NCBI GenBank assembly: GCA_028716225.1
Contig: JAQUQE010000009.1
Coordinates: forward strand, 1-64,000
DNA length: 64,000 bases
Direction: 5' to 3'
Source of the DNA: Dehalococcoidales bacterium
GTDB taxonomy: Bacteria > Chloroflexota > Dehalococcoidia > Dehalococcoidales > UBA5760
Of this stretch, positions 23,988-32,162 are shown in pieces. The notes under the pieces were generated by a model. It was given only the letters and a program-made list of their open reading frames with translations, was not told the DNA's origin and searched no databases. The position numbers and the translations under genes were made by a program. The stretch's first letter is position 1. Each line of letters opens with the position of its first letter.

Positions 23988-24931
23988 GCAAGGATAACAA
24001 TGTAGACGAATTTTTAAAGAGCATGGGCATGGCCGATAAAGAAAAGGCGCCGGAAGCGACACCGCAACAAGGCGGGGAAGTCAATAACCCCTGGGATAAG
24101 ATAATCCAGCCGAAAGCATCCTACCTGATCCTGGGAGACGTGGGCACCGGCAAGTCCGCCCTGGCCTACTGGCTGCTGGAGAGGTACGGGCAAAAGTACA
24201 ACCTGACGCCGGCGGTAGTAGGCATACCCCACAACAAGACTTCACTACTGCCGGAGAACTTCAAGAAGCTGGAGGGTCCCGATGACCTCACCAGAGAAGA
24301 GAACGTCATCGCCTATATCGACGAGGCCGATATTCAGCTGGCGATCGAGGATACCAAAGCCCGGAAATACGTCACTAATTTTTTGTCACTTCCGCGCCAG
24401 CGCCACCAGATACTTCTGTTGACATTCCATTACCCCCGGCTGGTGCTCGCCCGCTATCTACCGTTCTTTGCCGCTTTCTTCCACAAGCGGCCGCCGTATC
24501 TCATCGAGTTTGCCTCAAAAAGCAAGGGTGACTCCCTTTACCAGATGATGATGAAAGCCGAGGAGCGTTTCGCCGAGCTAATCCCCCCGGGCTTCGAGCC
24601 GACCGAGGAAAGACCGCAACCCCTTGAGGTTATCCGCAATACCTATGTCGTAGCCCCCCGGATACGCTGGCAGGGCTTAATCACTAACCCCACAGCCTCA
24701 TTCTGGAACCAGGAACTTTCCGAGGTCTGGGCCGGCACCCAGGTTGATGGCAAAGACAGTAAAGTGATCGCCGTCACCAAGCCGCATGGCCAACTCATAG
24801 CTATTGACGGGAAAACCATGATCTCTGACGAGATGAGAGCACGCAAGGTAAAGCTGGAGGACATCAATAACCCTGACGGCAATCAGGCAGTATATCTTGA
24901 CCCATTTTCAAACGCCCAGTGGATAGAATAG
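23984..24931 (+). CDS. P-loop ATPase of unknown role
   Basis: This is a 315-residue protein. Walker A GDVGTGKSA is near residue 50, Walker B VIAYIDEAD near 105, then QILLLTFHYPRLVLARYLPFF, which may be a sensor strand. The order and spacing are those of additional-strand (RecA/FtsK-like or Zot-like) ATPases rather than AAA+. Candidate roles are DNA packaging, DNA transfer or helicase loading; none is proven. It is part of the rightward operon with the preceding Cys-rich gene and the following two genes. Confidence 0.75.
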   Translation: MSKDNNVDEFLKSMGMADKEKAPEATPQQGGEVNNPWDKIIQPKASYLILGDVGTGKSALAYWLLERYGQKYNLTPAVVGIPHNKTSLLPENFKKLEGPDDLTREENVIAYIDEADIQLAIEDTKARKYVTNFLSLPRQRHQILLLTFHYPRLVLARYLPFFAAFFHKRPPYLIEFASKSKGDSLYQMMMKAEERFAELIPPGFEPTEERPQPLEVIRNTYVVAPRIRWQGLITNPTASFWNQELSEVWAGTQVDGKDSKVIAVTKPHGQLIAIDGKTMISDEMRARKVKLEDINNPDGNQAVYLDPFSNAQWIE

Positions 24932-24944
24932 GAGGTACAAGGAT

Positions 24945-25400
24945 ATGGTACAGCAGAAAAACCTGTTCGGAAAACAGCAGTACGTCTCACTGGCAAAGAA
25001 GCGCCCCCGGCGTCCCCATGGTCCCCTCTTCCCTCTACCCGATGGTTACATGGGGATAATCGAAAAGAAATTCTGGGAGTTCCACAACTCTAACCCGGAG
25101 GTCTATCGTCTCCTGGTAAGATATGCTCACGAATGGCGGGACGCCCGGGGTATAAATGCCAGGATAGGAATGAAAGCCCTCTTCGAGCGGGTCCGCTGGG
25201 AGATCGGATTGCGAAAGCGGGAGCATCACGATGGGGATAAGGAATTTAAGCTCAACAACAATTACACCGCCTTTTACGCCAGGTTCATTATGTTTAACTA
25301 CCCGGAATTAAAGGGCATGTTCGCACTCCGTAAGCAGCGTATCCCCGCTACTATCGGACCTAAAAACGAGAGCCTCCCACCCGATAGACAGGTGCTTTAA
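24945..25400 (+). CDS. Hypothetical phage-type helical protein
   Basis: This is a 151-residue protein. After a basic N-terminus comes a helical region with EFHNSNPEVYRLLVRYAHEW and IGMKALFERVRWEIGL, a pattern seen in uncharacterised phage proteins of similar length. The abundance of Arg and aromatic residues suggests nucleic-acid contact. It ends one base before the GIY-YIG gene start. Confidence 0.65.
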   Translation: MVQQKNLFGKQQYVSLAKKRPRRPHGPLFPLPDGYMGIIEKKFWEFHNSNPEVYRLLVRYAHEWRDARGINARIGMKALFERVRWEIGLRKREHHDGDKEFKLNNNYTAFYARFIMFNYPELKGMFALRKQRIPATIGPKNESLPPDRQVL

Positions 25401-25678
25401 TGGCTGATGTTTATCTGCTGCACTTTGAACGCCCGTACTGGGGGAAAGCCCGGCATTACGTGGGCTATACCAAGTTCACCGCCGCCGAGCGTATCGACAC
25501 ACACCGCGCCGGCAACGGCAGTAAGCTGGTAGCCTACGCTATGGCTCACGGCAATAACTTTGAATGTGTCCTTACCGAGCACTTTGATAGCCCCCAGGAA
25601 GCCCGGGCAAGAGAATTACAATTAAAAAAGAGGCATGGTCTGAATAAGCTGTGCCCAAGATGCAAGGGGGAACAATAG
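25400..25678 (+). CDS. GIY-YIG-type nuclease domain protein
   Basis: This 92-residue single domain carries the GIY-YIG pattern in degenerate form: VYLLHFERPYWG...ARHYVGYTKF, an Arg in AAERIDTHRAG, and a late Glu in ARARELQLKKRHG. Such domains cut DNA in repair (UvrC/SLX1) or as homing and restriction nucleases. The protein has no extra DNA-binding domain other than a CPRC pair at the C-terminus. Confidence 0.8.
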   Translation: MADVYLLHFERPYWGKARHYVGYTKFTAAERIDTHRAGNGSKLVAYAMAHGNNFECVLTEHFDSPQEARARELQLKKRHGLNKLCPRCKGEQ

Positions 25679-25935
25679 TGTCGGTAAAGGTCGAAATTCT
25701 GCCCGGTGCCTACTTCTTACCGGTATTTAATTTCAGGGATAAGGAGTTTGTTTTTATCTGGTGGTCAAAGACCAGCCTGAAAAACATCACATGGGAAAGG
25801 TGGCTAATTTTCAATCTACGGTGGCCATTCTTCAGGAAAATGGAACTCTTTGTGGATCACGATAATGAATTATTCTATCCCGAAGAAGGTAGTTGGCTAC
25901 AAAAGAAGATGAAGAAGTCCAATGCCAAGCCGTAA
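25678..25935 (+). CDS. Hypothetical aromatic-rich protein
   Basis: This 85-residue protein is read from the GTG at 25678, which overlaps the last base of the preceding stop and has AAGGGGG 9 bases upstream; an ATG 27 bases earlier lies inside the GIY-YIG gene. It is rich in Trp and Phe (FVFIWWSKTSLKNITWERW) with a basic end. It might touch the membrane, but no clear transmembrane segment is seen. Confidence 0.55.
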   Translation: MSVKVEILPGAYFLPVFNFRDKEFVFIWWSKTSLKNITWERWLIFNLRWPFFRKMELFVDHDNELFYPEEGSWLQKKMKKSNAKP

Positions 25936-26245
25936 GAAAATGGGCAAGTGTATCGCCTGCGGCCGTCCGGTAGAGTGGGAGAACTGGGCTGCCGGCCCGG
26001 TCTGCTATCCCTGCTACTGGGGAGCGAAACTACTCTACGAGAGCGGGATAGATAAGGTTGCGGATATTCCCCCGGCACTGGTGCCTATGCTTGAATCGTT
26101 ATTCCTCAAGGGTGGTTACAACTGGCCGACCGACCTGACTTGGGCACTGATAAACCGACCGTTCGACAAAGCCGATACCATGCTCCGGCGCTGGTGGAGC
26201 CCTACGAAAGAGCAGGAAGCTAAAGACTATCAGGAGGATACTTAG
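25922..26245 (+). CDS. Zinc-knuckle protein
   Basis: This is a 107-residue protein. A four-Cys set (CIACGR then CYPCYW) occupies residues 10-36 as in small zinc ribbons, followed by a helical domain. It overlaps the preceding gene by 14 bases and the next begins directly after its stop. No family is recognised. Confidence 0.6.
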   Translation: MPSRKKMGKCIACGRPVEWENWAAGPVCYPCYWGAKLLYESGIDKVADIPPALVPMLESLFLKGGYNWPTDLTWALINRPFDKADTMLRRWWSPTKEQEAKDYQEDT

Positions 26246-26611
26246 ATGGGTAATCACTATGTCGGAAGAGCTATGGGACGCATGGCTGATATGGCGCTTA
26301 AGATGAGGACCAATCAGACCGCCCTGGCGCTATTGGATGAAATCTGCGAACCATATCGTGGGGCTGACGCAGAATTTGAGGCCGAAGACCCCAATAACCC
26401 CGGGCACCAGCATCCCGAATACTGTCGGTATACCGACCCCAGGGGGCCTTTGGGCACCCTTATCCGTGAGGCTTTTGACCCGAAAGTGGATTGGATTGCC
26501 AAACAACGTGAAGCAGAGGAGTCTGGTGATCAGGACAAGATAGATGAGTTCGATGAGAGCTGGGGAGATGGTCCAGAGAAACAATTCGATGCTCGTTATG
26601 AATTTTGCTAG
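26246..26611 (+). CDS. Hypothetical acidic protein
   Basis: This is a 121-residue protein, acidic, with a helical start (MADMALKMRTNQTALALLDEI) and an Asp/Glu/Gly-rich centre. It has no motif and is probably co-translated with its neighbours. Confidence 0.55.
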   Translation: MGNHYVGRAMGRMADMALKMRTNQTALALLDEICEPYRGADAEFEAEDPNNPGHQHPEYCRYTDPRGPLGTLIREAFDPKVDWIAKQREAEESGDQDKIDEFDESWGDGPEKQFDARYEFC

Positions 26612-26647
26612 CGTATAAGAGAGGTTAAACACAAAGGAGTAAGGGCG

Positions 26648-26899
26648 ATGGATATTAAATGCAATTATCGTGAATGGTGTTGTAGCAAGGGAGACAACGA
26701 TATGTGCACCGCTGCTGTAGAGGACGCCTGCGATAAGGGAGTACCTAATTGCTTAAATTGGGACAATGCGCAAAGTCTTTGCCGAGTGCAATACCCATCT
26801 TCATGTGAACTTCGTTACTTCTGCCAACATAAAGAAACACAGGCATTTAAAAGAGCAGATTACGCAGACCGTCAGCGAAGCGGTAGCGGAAGTTACTAA
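26648..26899 (+). CDS. Cysteine-rich small protein
   Basis: This 83-residue protein has ten cysteines spread over the first 65 residues (CNYREWCCSKGDNDMC, CDKG, CLNW, CRVQ, CELRYFC). The spacing suggests two metal sites or disulphides. AAAGGAGTAAGGGCG precedes the ATG. The function is unknown. Confidence 0.6.
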   Translation: MDIKCNYREWCCSKGDNDMCTAAVEDACDKGVPNCLNWDNAQSLCRVQYPSSCELRYFCQHKETQAFKRADYADRQRSGSGSY

Positions 26900-26930
26900 T
26901 TAACATTCCATCTGCGAAGAGCTTAGATGA

Positions 26931-26950
26931 AATTATCTTCCAAGATAATT
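26931..26950. repeat. Short perfect inverted repeat
   Basis: AATTATCTT and AAGATAATT flank a 2-base centre, 22 bases before the next gene start. It may be an operator or a small RNA hairpin. Similar gataattgaa sequences precede genes at 27188 and 28224. Confidence 0.45.
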
Positions 26951-26972
26951 GAAGGGAAAATAGGAGTGCTAA

Positions 26973-27152
26973 TTGGGAAAGCAATTTGTGATGGAATTAG
27001 GTTACGACGGTAGATTCCACCGCTATCCTAAATGCGCCGAATGTGGAAAGGCAGCTCATTATCATTGTGACCGTTGCAATAAAGCAATTTGTGAAAAACA
27101 TAAAAAGCACTTTATGGGGGAACATTTTTGTAGGGAATGTTGGGAAAGATAA
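26973..27152 (+). CDS. B-box/treble-clef-like zinc protein
   Basis: This 59-residue protein starts at TTG with AGGAG 7 bases upstream (an internal ATG is six codons later). The Cys/His spacing CAEC...H.H.CDRC...C..H...H...FCREC resembles B-box or AN1-type double zinc sites, and the protein is basic. It is one of a series of small zinc proteins in this operon. Confidence 0.6.
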   Translation: MGKQFVMELGYDGRFHRYPKCAECGKAAHYHCDRCNKAICEKHKKHFMGEHFCRECWER

Positions 27153-27187
27153 GTAAAAAGTATCATAAAAGATAATCGGAGGGAAAG

Positions 27188-27382
27188 ATGAAACGTCTTC
27201 TTTGTTTAATCGGATTCCACAAATGGGACACTTCTAACATGCCTAGACCACAATTTAAAGGAATTAGGAGCGAAGGTGTTATGTTGGTATTCCAGAAGTG
27301 TGTGAGGTGCCACAAAATTAGCTTCTTTCTTCTTCGGCAAAATATCATTTCAGATAAGGAAGGATATGAGTTTTATCCGTAA
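27188..27382 (+). CDS. DUF1660-like small phage protein
   Basis: This is a 64-residue protein. MKRLLCLIGFHKWD followed by a later CVRCHK resembles the short prophage proteins of the DUF1660 type (Cys...GHKW...CxRC), a likely one-zinc fold. It has a good GGAGG ribosome site. Confidence 0.6.
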   Translation: MKRLLCLIGFHKWDTSNMPRPQFKGIRSEGVMLVFQKCVRCHKISFFLLRQNIISDKEGYEFYP

Positions 27383-27460
27383 ATAATCATTATTGCCGAC
27401 ATCGAACATCAAGTGGTCTGTGTCGCAAATATAGAAGTAAGTGTAAGGAGGGAAAGTAAA

Positions 27461-27727
27461 ATGAACCAAAAACAAACATTTTCACAGTATCTACTATGTC
27501 AAGGTAAGGAACTGCTTATACATCTTGGAGGGTTCTGGATGTTAGTATTAGCTCCTGCTGGAGTTTGCATATTGGGGGCTATAGCTGGAACTAGAACTTG
27601 GGGATGGCACATTGTTAATCAGGTAACATTTTATCTCTGGTGCGGCTTTGCTTTCTGTCTCATCTGCACTCTGATTACAATTTTCCTATGTCTACACCAC
27701 AATTATACTGATAGAAACGATAAATAA
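27461..27727 (+). CDS. Small membrane protein
   Basis: This 88-residue protein has two hydrophobic segments (WMLVLAPAGVCILGAIAG and FYLWCGFAFCLICTLITIFL). It starts at the ATG after AAGGAGGG; an upstream in-frame ATG lacks a site. A small integral membrane protein with a short charged tail; it could act in lysis or superinfection control, but nothing specific is seen. Confidence 0.6.
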   Translation: MNQKQTFSQYLLCQGKELLIHLGGFWMLVLAPAGVCILGAIAGTRTWGWHIVNQVTFYLWCGFAFCLICTLITIFLCLHHNYTDRNDK

Positions 27728-27761
27728 ATCCGACCACGGACAATACTGAAAGGAGATCAAG

Positions 27762-28181
27762 ATGAAAATAGAGTGCATTATACAAGATGGTAAAATCGAA
27801 GTCCCGGAATCATGGATAAAGAAATGGAAACAGGAAACCGGAGAGGAACCGGATAGACTGATTTTTGACCTTAGTGATGCCAACCCCAAAGTCCCGGCTG
27901 GCGCATTTCTTTCGGCTACTCGCAAAACATTCCCAGAGATACCTCTGAGATTTGAGAAAAGCGACTTAGCTCCAGGAGGTATTCTAACACGGGATAAATT
28001 TGAGGAACTCACAATTTGTGAGGGTAAAAGGCAGGGTTATTCAAAAATTTATGATTTTGACTATCCTGATGGACTGGGCGTTTACTACTGTGCCGCCAAA
28101 GAAGGACTACCCGGAGATTTATTGTTTTTTAACCCACATCTCATACTTGATAAGGAGAAGGATATAACAGGATGGGTTTAA
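27762..28181 (+). CDS. Hypothetical protein
   Basis: This is a 139-residue protein with AAAGGAG upstream. It opens with a beta hairpin (KIECIIQDGKIEVPESWIKKW) and includes an LSATRKTFPEIPLRFEKSDL stretch. The composition is that of a soluble mixed alpha/beta protein. No family is recognised. Confidence 0.55.
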   Translation: MKIECIIQDGKIEVPESWIKKWKQETGEEPDRLIFDLSDANPKVPAGAFLSATRKTFPEIPLRFEKSDLAPGGILTRDKFEELTICEGKRQGYSKIYDFDYPDGLGVYYCAAKEGLPGDLLFFNPHLILDKEKDITGWV

Positions 28182-28223
28182 AACATGGCCAGTATCGTAT
28201 AGGATAATTGAAAGGAGAGGAAA

Positions 28224-28439
28224 ATGGCTAAGATAGAGTGCAGAGTATGCAAGGCCATCCTCAAGGTCATTGGTACAGATGATCGTCTCATCGGTTATTA
28301 TAATGGCCATGTTATGACCACTGCGGGGGATTGCATATTCGCAAAATCAAAGGTACTTCAATATAAATCACGCCTCAAGGTTATTGGTCCAGATGATCGT
28401 CTCATCTTTACCAATCTTGGCGGGAGTGCTAGAATCTGA
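28224..28439 (+). CDS. Small protein with duplicated LKVIGxDDRLI motif
   Basis: This is a 71-residue protein. An 11-residue motif LKVIGTDDRLI at residues 13-23 recurs as LKVIGPDDRLI near 51-61; the DNA of the two copies is also very similar, so this is a recent internal duplication. A CRVC pair at the N-terminus may bind metal. The function is unknown. Confidence 0.55.
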   Translation: MAKIECRVCKAILKVIGTDDRLIGYYNGHVMTTAGDCIFAKSKVLQYKSRLKVIGPDDRLIFTNLGGSARI

Positions 28440-28441
28440 GT

Positions 28442-28621
28442 ATGCAACAATGTCAAGCTGAAACTAAACCTGCCGGTTCACCCCGGGCCCAGCGATGCCC
28501 TATGCCGGCCTTGCCGGGCGAGTCCTATTGCCCCCTTCACCTGGTACTCAGCCAGCGCATGGAAAAACGACACGAACAATCCCTCCCTGAACGTCTAAGA
28601 AAATGCTGCGGAGGTAAATAA
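28442..28621 (+). CDS. Small Cys/His protein
   Basis: This is a 59-residue protein that starts 2 bases after the stop of the preceding gene and ends 2 bases before the next ATG. The pattern QCQAET...RCPMPA...YCPLHL is like a small zinc site of the CxAxT..GxRC...CxxH type found in phage proteins; the C-terminus is basic. Confidence 0.55.
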   Translation: MQQCQAETKPAGSPRAQRCPMPALPGESYCPLHLVLSQRMEKRHEQSLPERLRKCCGGK

Positions 28622-28623
28622 CA

Positions 28624-30756
28624 ATGTCATATCCTAATATACGCTACCGGGTTAGCCACTATCCGAATATACACTACACGCCCAGCATGGTCTCCCTGCC
28701 TACCGGCGATCCCTGCCAGTCTGTACGGCCGCAGGACTTCCCTTTCATTTCCTGGTTCGGCATACCCATGCCTGATTACTCCTTTGCCGTGGAGCCCGAG
28801 ACCAGAGAACGCAAGCTCGACGACGTGATGAACCGCCTCCGCCAGGGCGTGGAGAGCATCCAGAACAGCGACGTTTTCCGCCAGTTCCTGATGACCATGG
28901 CCAAGTTCCACGACTATTCTATCGGTAACCAGATACTTATCATGCTGCAGCGACCGGCCGCCACTCAGGTAGCCGGCTTCAACACATGGAGAGACCTGAG
29001 CAGGTCCGTCAAGGCTGGCGAGAAGGGTATCATGATTCTCGCTCCCTGCTTTGCCCCCGGAGGGGAGTCCCGATGGATACGCCATGACACCGAGTGGGCG
29101 ATCCGCCGTGTCGGCGAAAGATACGGCGTTTACCTGGTCCGCTCTGGCGGCGCCGATGTTGTACCCCCAACCCTGCTCCAGCCGCTCTATGATACACGTG
29201 GCCAGGCCGAAAGATATTTACATACTCAAGGTGCTATGAAGGGCGAGGAGAGGGTTCTAGCCCCAACCTACTTCAAGGTGGTCTATGTTTTCGATGTCTC
29301 CCAGACCCAGGGTAAGGAATTGCCCAGGGTAGAGGTGCCGACCCTCAGCGGAGAGGTGAACGAAGACCTCTTCAACCGCGCCATGGCGCTGGCCAAGAAG
29401 AATAACCTGACCGTAGAGTTTAATCCTCGACCGGAACTATCACCGGACATCAAGGGTATGCTTTCCGGTACCCTTATCTGGGTCAAAGGGGATGAGCCCC
29501 GGGCGCAACAGTTGAAAACACTTCTGCATGAATTAGCACACTATTACACAGAGAGGGTGCTGGGGATACCCCGGGCCGATGCCGAGACCATCGCCGAGTC
29601 TTCTGCATTTGTCGTGGGTAGTCATTTCGGCTTCGATACAGGCACCAGATCATTCCCCTATGTAGCTCTCTGGTCAAAAGATAAATCCGTACTCGAGAAG
29701 AACCTGGCTGCCATCCGCGGCGTGTCCACCCGGATGATTGCCGGAATTGAGGGGGTGGAAGGCGGCGCTTCATTACTGGTAGAACGCGAGAGTCCGCAAA
29801 GTACCTTAATAACGAAGGCTCAACTTACCGAGATGTTCAAAGACGAAAGGACCTGCGGTATCTGCTATGACCCCGAAGGTGCCGCCCATCTCCCATCCGG
29901 TCTGGAAATGGGGCAATGCACTAATTGCGCCTGGTATGTGGTTGAGAGATTAGGCCGAGGCCAGGTCTACGGATTTTCCGTTGAAGATATACCCGGTTAC
30001 TCTTATAGGCCGATCTCCATCGTTGGCGGCCATGATTTTGCCGTAATAGATGACCGGTACATCGTTGACCTCTGGCTGAGTCTGTATGCCGGGGAAGAGA
30101 AGCAAATTGTATTCGATATGCAGGACCCTATTGACCAGGATAAAATCAAGCGAATATACAGCGACCGAAAACACTGGAAAATTCTCCCAAGCTACCTCAA
30201 GGAAACCACCTCTATCGAGGATGAGGGGAAGGCCATCGCCAAAGCAATCGGCGTTGATTATACCGGCCCCCAGTATGATAAAGGCGTATTCAAGTTCCAT
30301 CTTCTAACCGATCCCGTCACCGGCACCAGTTTCGGAGTTTATTCATTGGAAGATGCCAGAAAACAGCTTAATAAAGTAAGAGCATCATATTCGACAGTGC
30401 GCATCGTTCCCTATACTCCGAAAGAGCCTCTGCCCCCCAACGTCAAGGCGTACTTAATCCAGGTTATCACCCCCACCGGAGAGATCGCCGGCTGGCTGGG
30501 CTACGATGAACACCCGGATTACGTGCGCATCGGCTATATCAAGGTAGAAGACAAACACCAGGGAAAGGGCTATGCCGGCGATATGGTGAAAAAGCTGGTT
30601 GAGGCAGCCGGGAATAAGCCTATACTGACCGGCTCGCTCAACCACTCCTCATGGCGGCTATTGAAACTGGCCCAGGAAAAGGGTAAGATCAAGATTACCG
30701 AGCCGCAGTCAGAGTTCCAGGATAAGACCTACTTTCAGCTTGAGCCTGTGAGGTAG
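28624..30756 (+). CDS. ArdC-like N-domain + zincin metallopeptidase + GNAT fusion
   Basis: This is a 710-residue multidomain protein. Residues ~55-150 match the ArdC ssDNA-binding domain (FHDYSIGNQILIMLQRP, AGFNTWRDL, VKAGEKGIMILAP). Residues ~290-370 form a zinc-peptidase domain with HELAHYYTE near 302 and a downstream E-A/D-E-ES motif. The central part has a CGICYDP...CTNC set. Residues ~630-705 look like GNAT (YIKVEDKHQGKGYAGDMVKKL). ArdC-type proteins protect incoming DNA from restriction; an added acetyltransferase is uncommon. It may travel with the DNA or modify host proteins, which is speculative. Confidence 0.8.
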   Translation: MSYPNIRYRVSHYPNIHYTPSMVSLPTGDPCQSVRPQDFPFISWFGIPMPDYSFAVEPETRERKLDDVMNRLRQGVESIQNSDVFRQFLMTMAKFHDYSIGNQILIMLQRPAATQVAGFNTWRDLSRSVKAGEKGIMILAPCFAPGGESRWIRHDTEWAIRRVGERYGVYLVRSGGADVVPPTLLQPLYDTRGQAERYLHTQGAMKGEERVLAPTYFKVVYVFDVSQTQGKELPRVEVPTLSGEVNEDLFNRAMALAKKNNLTVEFNPRPELSPDIKGMLSGTLIWVKGDEPRAQQLKTLLHELAHYYTERVLGIPRADAETIAESSAFVVGSHFGFDTGTRSFPYVALWSKDKSVLEKNLAAIRGVSTRMIAGIEGVEGGASLLVERESPQSTLITKAQLTEMFKDERTCGICYDPEGAAHLPSGLEMGQCTNCAWYVVERLGRGQVYGFSVEDIPGYSYRPISIVGGHDFAVIDDRYIVDLWLSLYAGEEKQIVFDMQDPIDQDKIKRIYSDRKHWKILPSYLKETTSIEDEGKAIAKAIGVDYTGPQYDKGVFKFHLLTDPVTGTSFGVYSLEDARKQLNKVRASYSTVRIVPYTPKEPLPPNVKAYLIQVITPTGEIAGWLGYDEHPDYVRIGYIKVEDKHQGKGYAGDMVKKLVEAAGNKPILTGSLNHSSWRLLKLAQEKGKIKITEPQSEFQDKTYFQLEPVR

Positions 30757-30759
30757 TTT

Positions 30760-31236
30760 ATGCCGAAGACAGCAGAGGAACCCAGACCCGATAAGTTTCG
30801 CATTATACCCCACTATTCCCCGGTCACCGGCATCCTGACCTCATTCACGGTCGAGGACCCGAAGGGCGTCCCGGTAACCAGGTGGCGCGAGTACGCCACC
30901 GAGATCAACAAACGATATCCCGCCGTACCTGTCAAGGAGTTGGAAGAGGCCAAGGTACAGTATCTTGAATACCGGGCGGTGTTTACCCTGGGAAGGGCCT
31001 CTTTTACCCTCGAGCAGTTGAAAGGCAAACCCGCGGTATCGGAACTCAGTACCACGCAGCGCCTGGCCCGCTACGGTGTGTCAGAAGAGGACTACGAGAA
31101 GGTCATTGAGACGGACAAGAAATTCACCATGAACGATCTCCGCCAGATGTGCCGCGATCTGGGGCTGGCCACCGGCGGAGATAAGAAAAAACTTATAAGT
31201 AGATTGATGGAGGCAGAAAGTGGCAAACAAAGCTAA
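30760..31236 (+). CDS. SAP-domain protein
   Basis: This is a 158-residue protein. The C-terminal ~35 residues (FTMNDLRQMCRDLGLATGG...KKLISRLMEAE) are a SAP motif, a helix-loop-helix that binds DNA. The N-terminal part (VTGILTSFTVEDPKGVPVTRW) is a beta-rich domain of unknown type. It directly follows the ArdC-zincin fusion and overlaps the next gene. Confidence 0.75.
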   Translation: MPKTAEEPRPDKFRIIPHYSPVTGILTSFTVEDPKGVPVTRWREYATEINKRYPAVPVKELEEAKVQYLEYRAVFTLGRASFTLEQLKGKPAVSELSTTQRLARYGVSEEDYEKVIETDKKFTMNDLRQMCRDLGLATGGDKKKLISRLMEAESGKQS

Positions 31237-31549
31237 AGAGTGGACAGCCAAACCGGATGGACAACTGATGATACCGGAGGAATACAGCAAGTGTCTTGCC
31301 TACGATGTAACCATCCTGAGTGCCAAGAAGATGATGAACTTCCAGTGCGGCGGTTATGAAACTAACGGCCAGACTACTACTTTTCGTGACGTGCTTTTAG
31401 ATAGTTCGGAGAAAAACGCCCGGGGAAAGGTAACTCTTCAAAGAGTGAGCTACCATGACGTGGTAGTATTGGGCAACACCGGCTTTATGGCTATACCGAT
31501 CCCGGCTACTGAGACGGAGCCTTCAACTTCTCCCTTACCAGAGAGTTAA
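31220..31549 (+). CDS. Hypothetical protein at the end of the rightward block
   Basis: This is a 109-residue protein from GTG, overlapping the SAP gene. Beta-rich (MMNFQCGGYETNGQTTTFRDV) with a short Pro/Ser/Glu tail. Its 3' end overlaps the end of the convergent minus-strand gene by 44 bases, so it is the last gene of the rightward unit. Confidence 0.6.
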   Translation: MANKAKEWTAKPDGQLMIPEEYSKCLAYDVTILSAKKMMNFQCGGYETNGQTTTFRDVLLDSSEKNARGKVTLQRVSYHDVVVLGNTGFMAIPIPATETEPSTSPLPES

Positions 31550-31706
31550 ACTTAATTACCCTCGCCGCGCCCCTTAGTTCCGTGTCCTGAAGTTCGGCTG
31601 CCGCTTCTTTGGCAGCCACTTTGAATTTTTCCCGATATCCGTCCAGCCAGGGCGTCGGCCTGCCTTTCCGGGATTTGCGTACTGAGATTACCAGTTCATC
31701 CGACAT
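31506..31706 (-). CDS. Hypothetical small basic protein
   Basis: This is a 66-residue protein, basic and helical (YREKFKVAAKEAAAELQD), with a good GGGGGTG site. It converges with the gene at 31220-31549, sharing 44 bases at the 3' ends. It is the last gene of the leftward block. The function is unknown. Confidence 0.55.
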   Translation of the reverse strand: MSDELVISVRKSRKGRPTPWLDGYREKFKVAAKEAAAELQDTELRGAARVIKFNSLVREKLKAPSQ

Positions 31707-31728
31707 CTACATTCACCCCCTTTAAAAC

Positions 31729-31762
31729 AGATACGCCCAAGATTTTACTCTTGAGCGTATCT
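31729..31762 (-). terminator. Hairpin with T-rich tail between leftward genes
   Basis: AGATACGC (31729-31736) pairs with GCGTATCT (31755-31762), with an inner CAAGA/TCTTG stem and a TTTTAC loop. On the minus strand it is followed by GTTTTAAA. It may attenuate transcription before the last gene at 31506-31706. Confidence 0.55.
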
Positions 31763-31767
31763 TTCAG

Positions 31768-32045
31768 CTAATAATATTCAGCTTGGGTCAGGCTGACCGT
31801 TTCCTGCCGAGGGCCGCGCTTACGCAGCTGTTCATGCTGATAATTCGTGCGGCACCGCTCTTGCCAGCGGTCTCTCTGGCGCATGTCGCTGGGACACCAC
31901 CTTTTGAGAAAAGATACTGGCGAAGATGATTTGGCACGGCGCCTTTGGGGAAACTCTGAGATTTGAGGCTCACCAAACGGTGCGACCACGGAACGGAGTT
32001 ATAGAGGATGGCATTGCCGGCATTGGTCAATAAAATTCCCGCCAT
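31768..32045 (-). CDS. Possible -1 frameshifted small protein (two overlapping frames)
   Basis: A frame beginning MAGILLTNAGNAILYNSV at 32045 (AAGGAG upstream) has protein-like composition only in its first third, while the -1 frame is protein-like from about 31950 to its stop at 31768 (basic helices with QERCRTNYQHEQLRKRG). At 31953-31947 the sequence T-TTC-CCC fits an X-XXY-YYZ slippery site. A programmed -1 shift, or a mutation in a former single gene, would join them into one product of about 92 residues. The unshifted frame ends at 31788. Confidence 0.4.
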
Positions 32046-32162
32046 TGTCATTCTCCTTTTTTCGTTGTCACCTCAATTACGAGGGCGGCGACCCTTGCAC
32101 TGGTTATTACCAGACGCATTTCTATGATAAAACAACGAATGGGTATTTGTCAAGAGGGGGAA

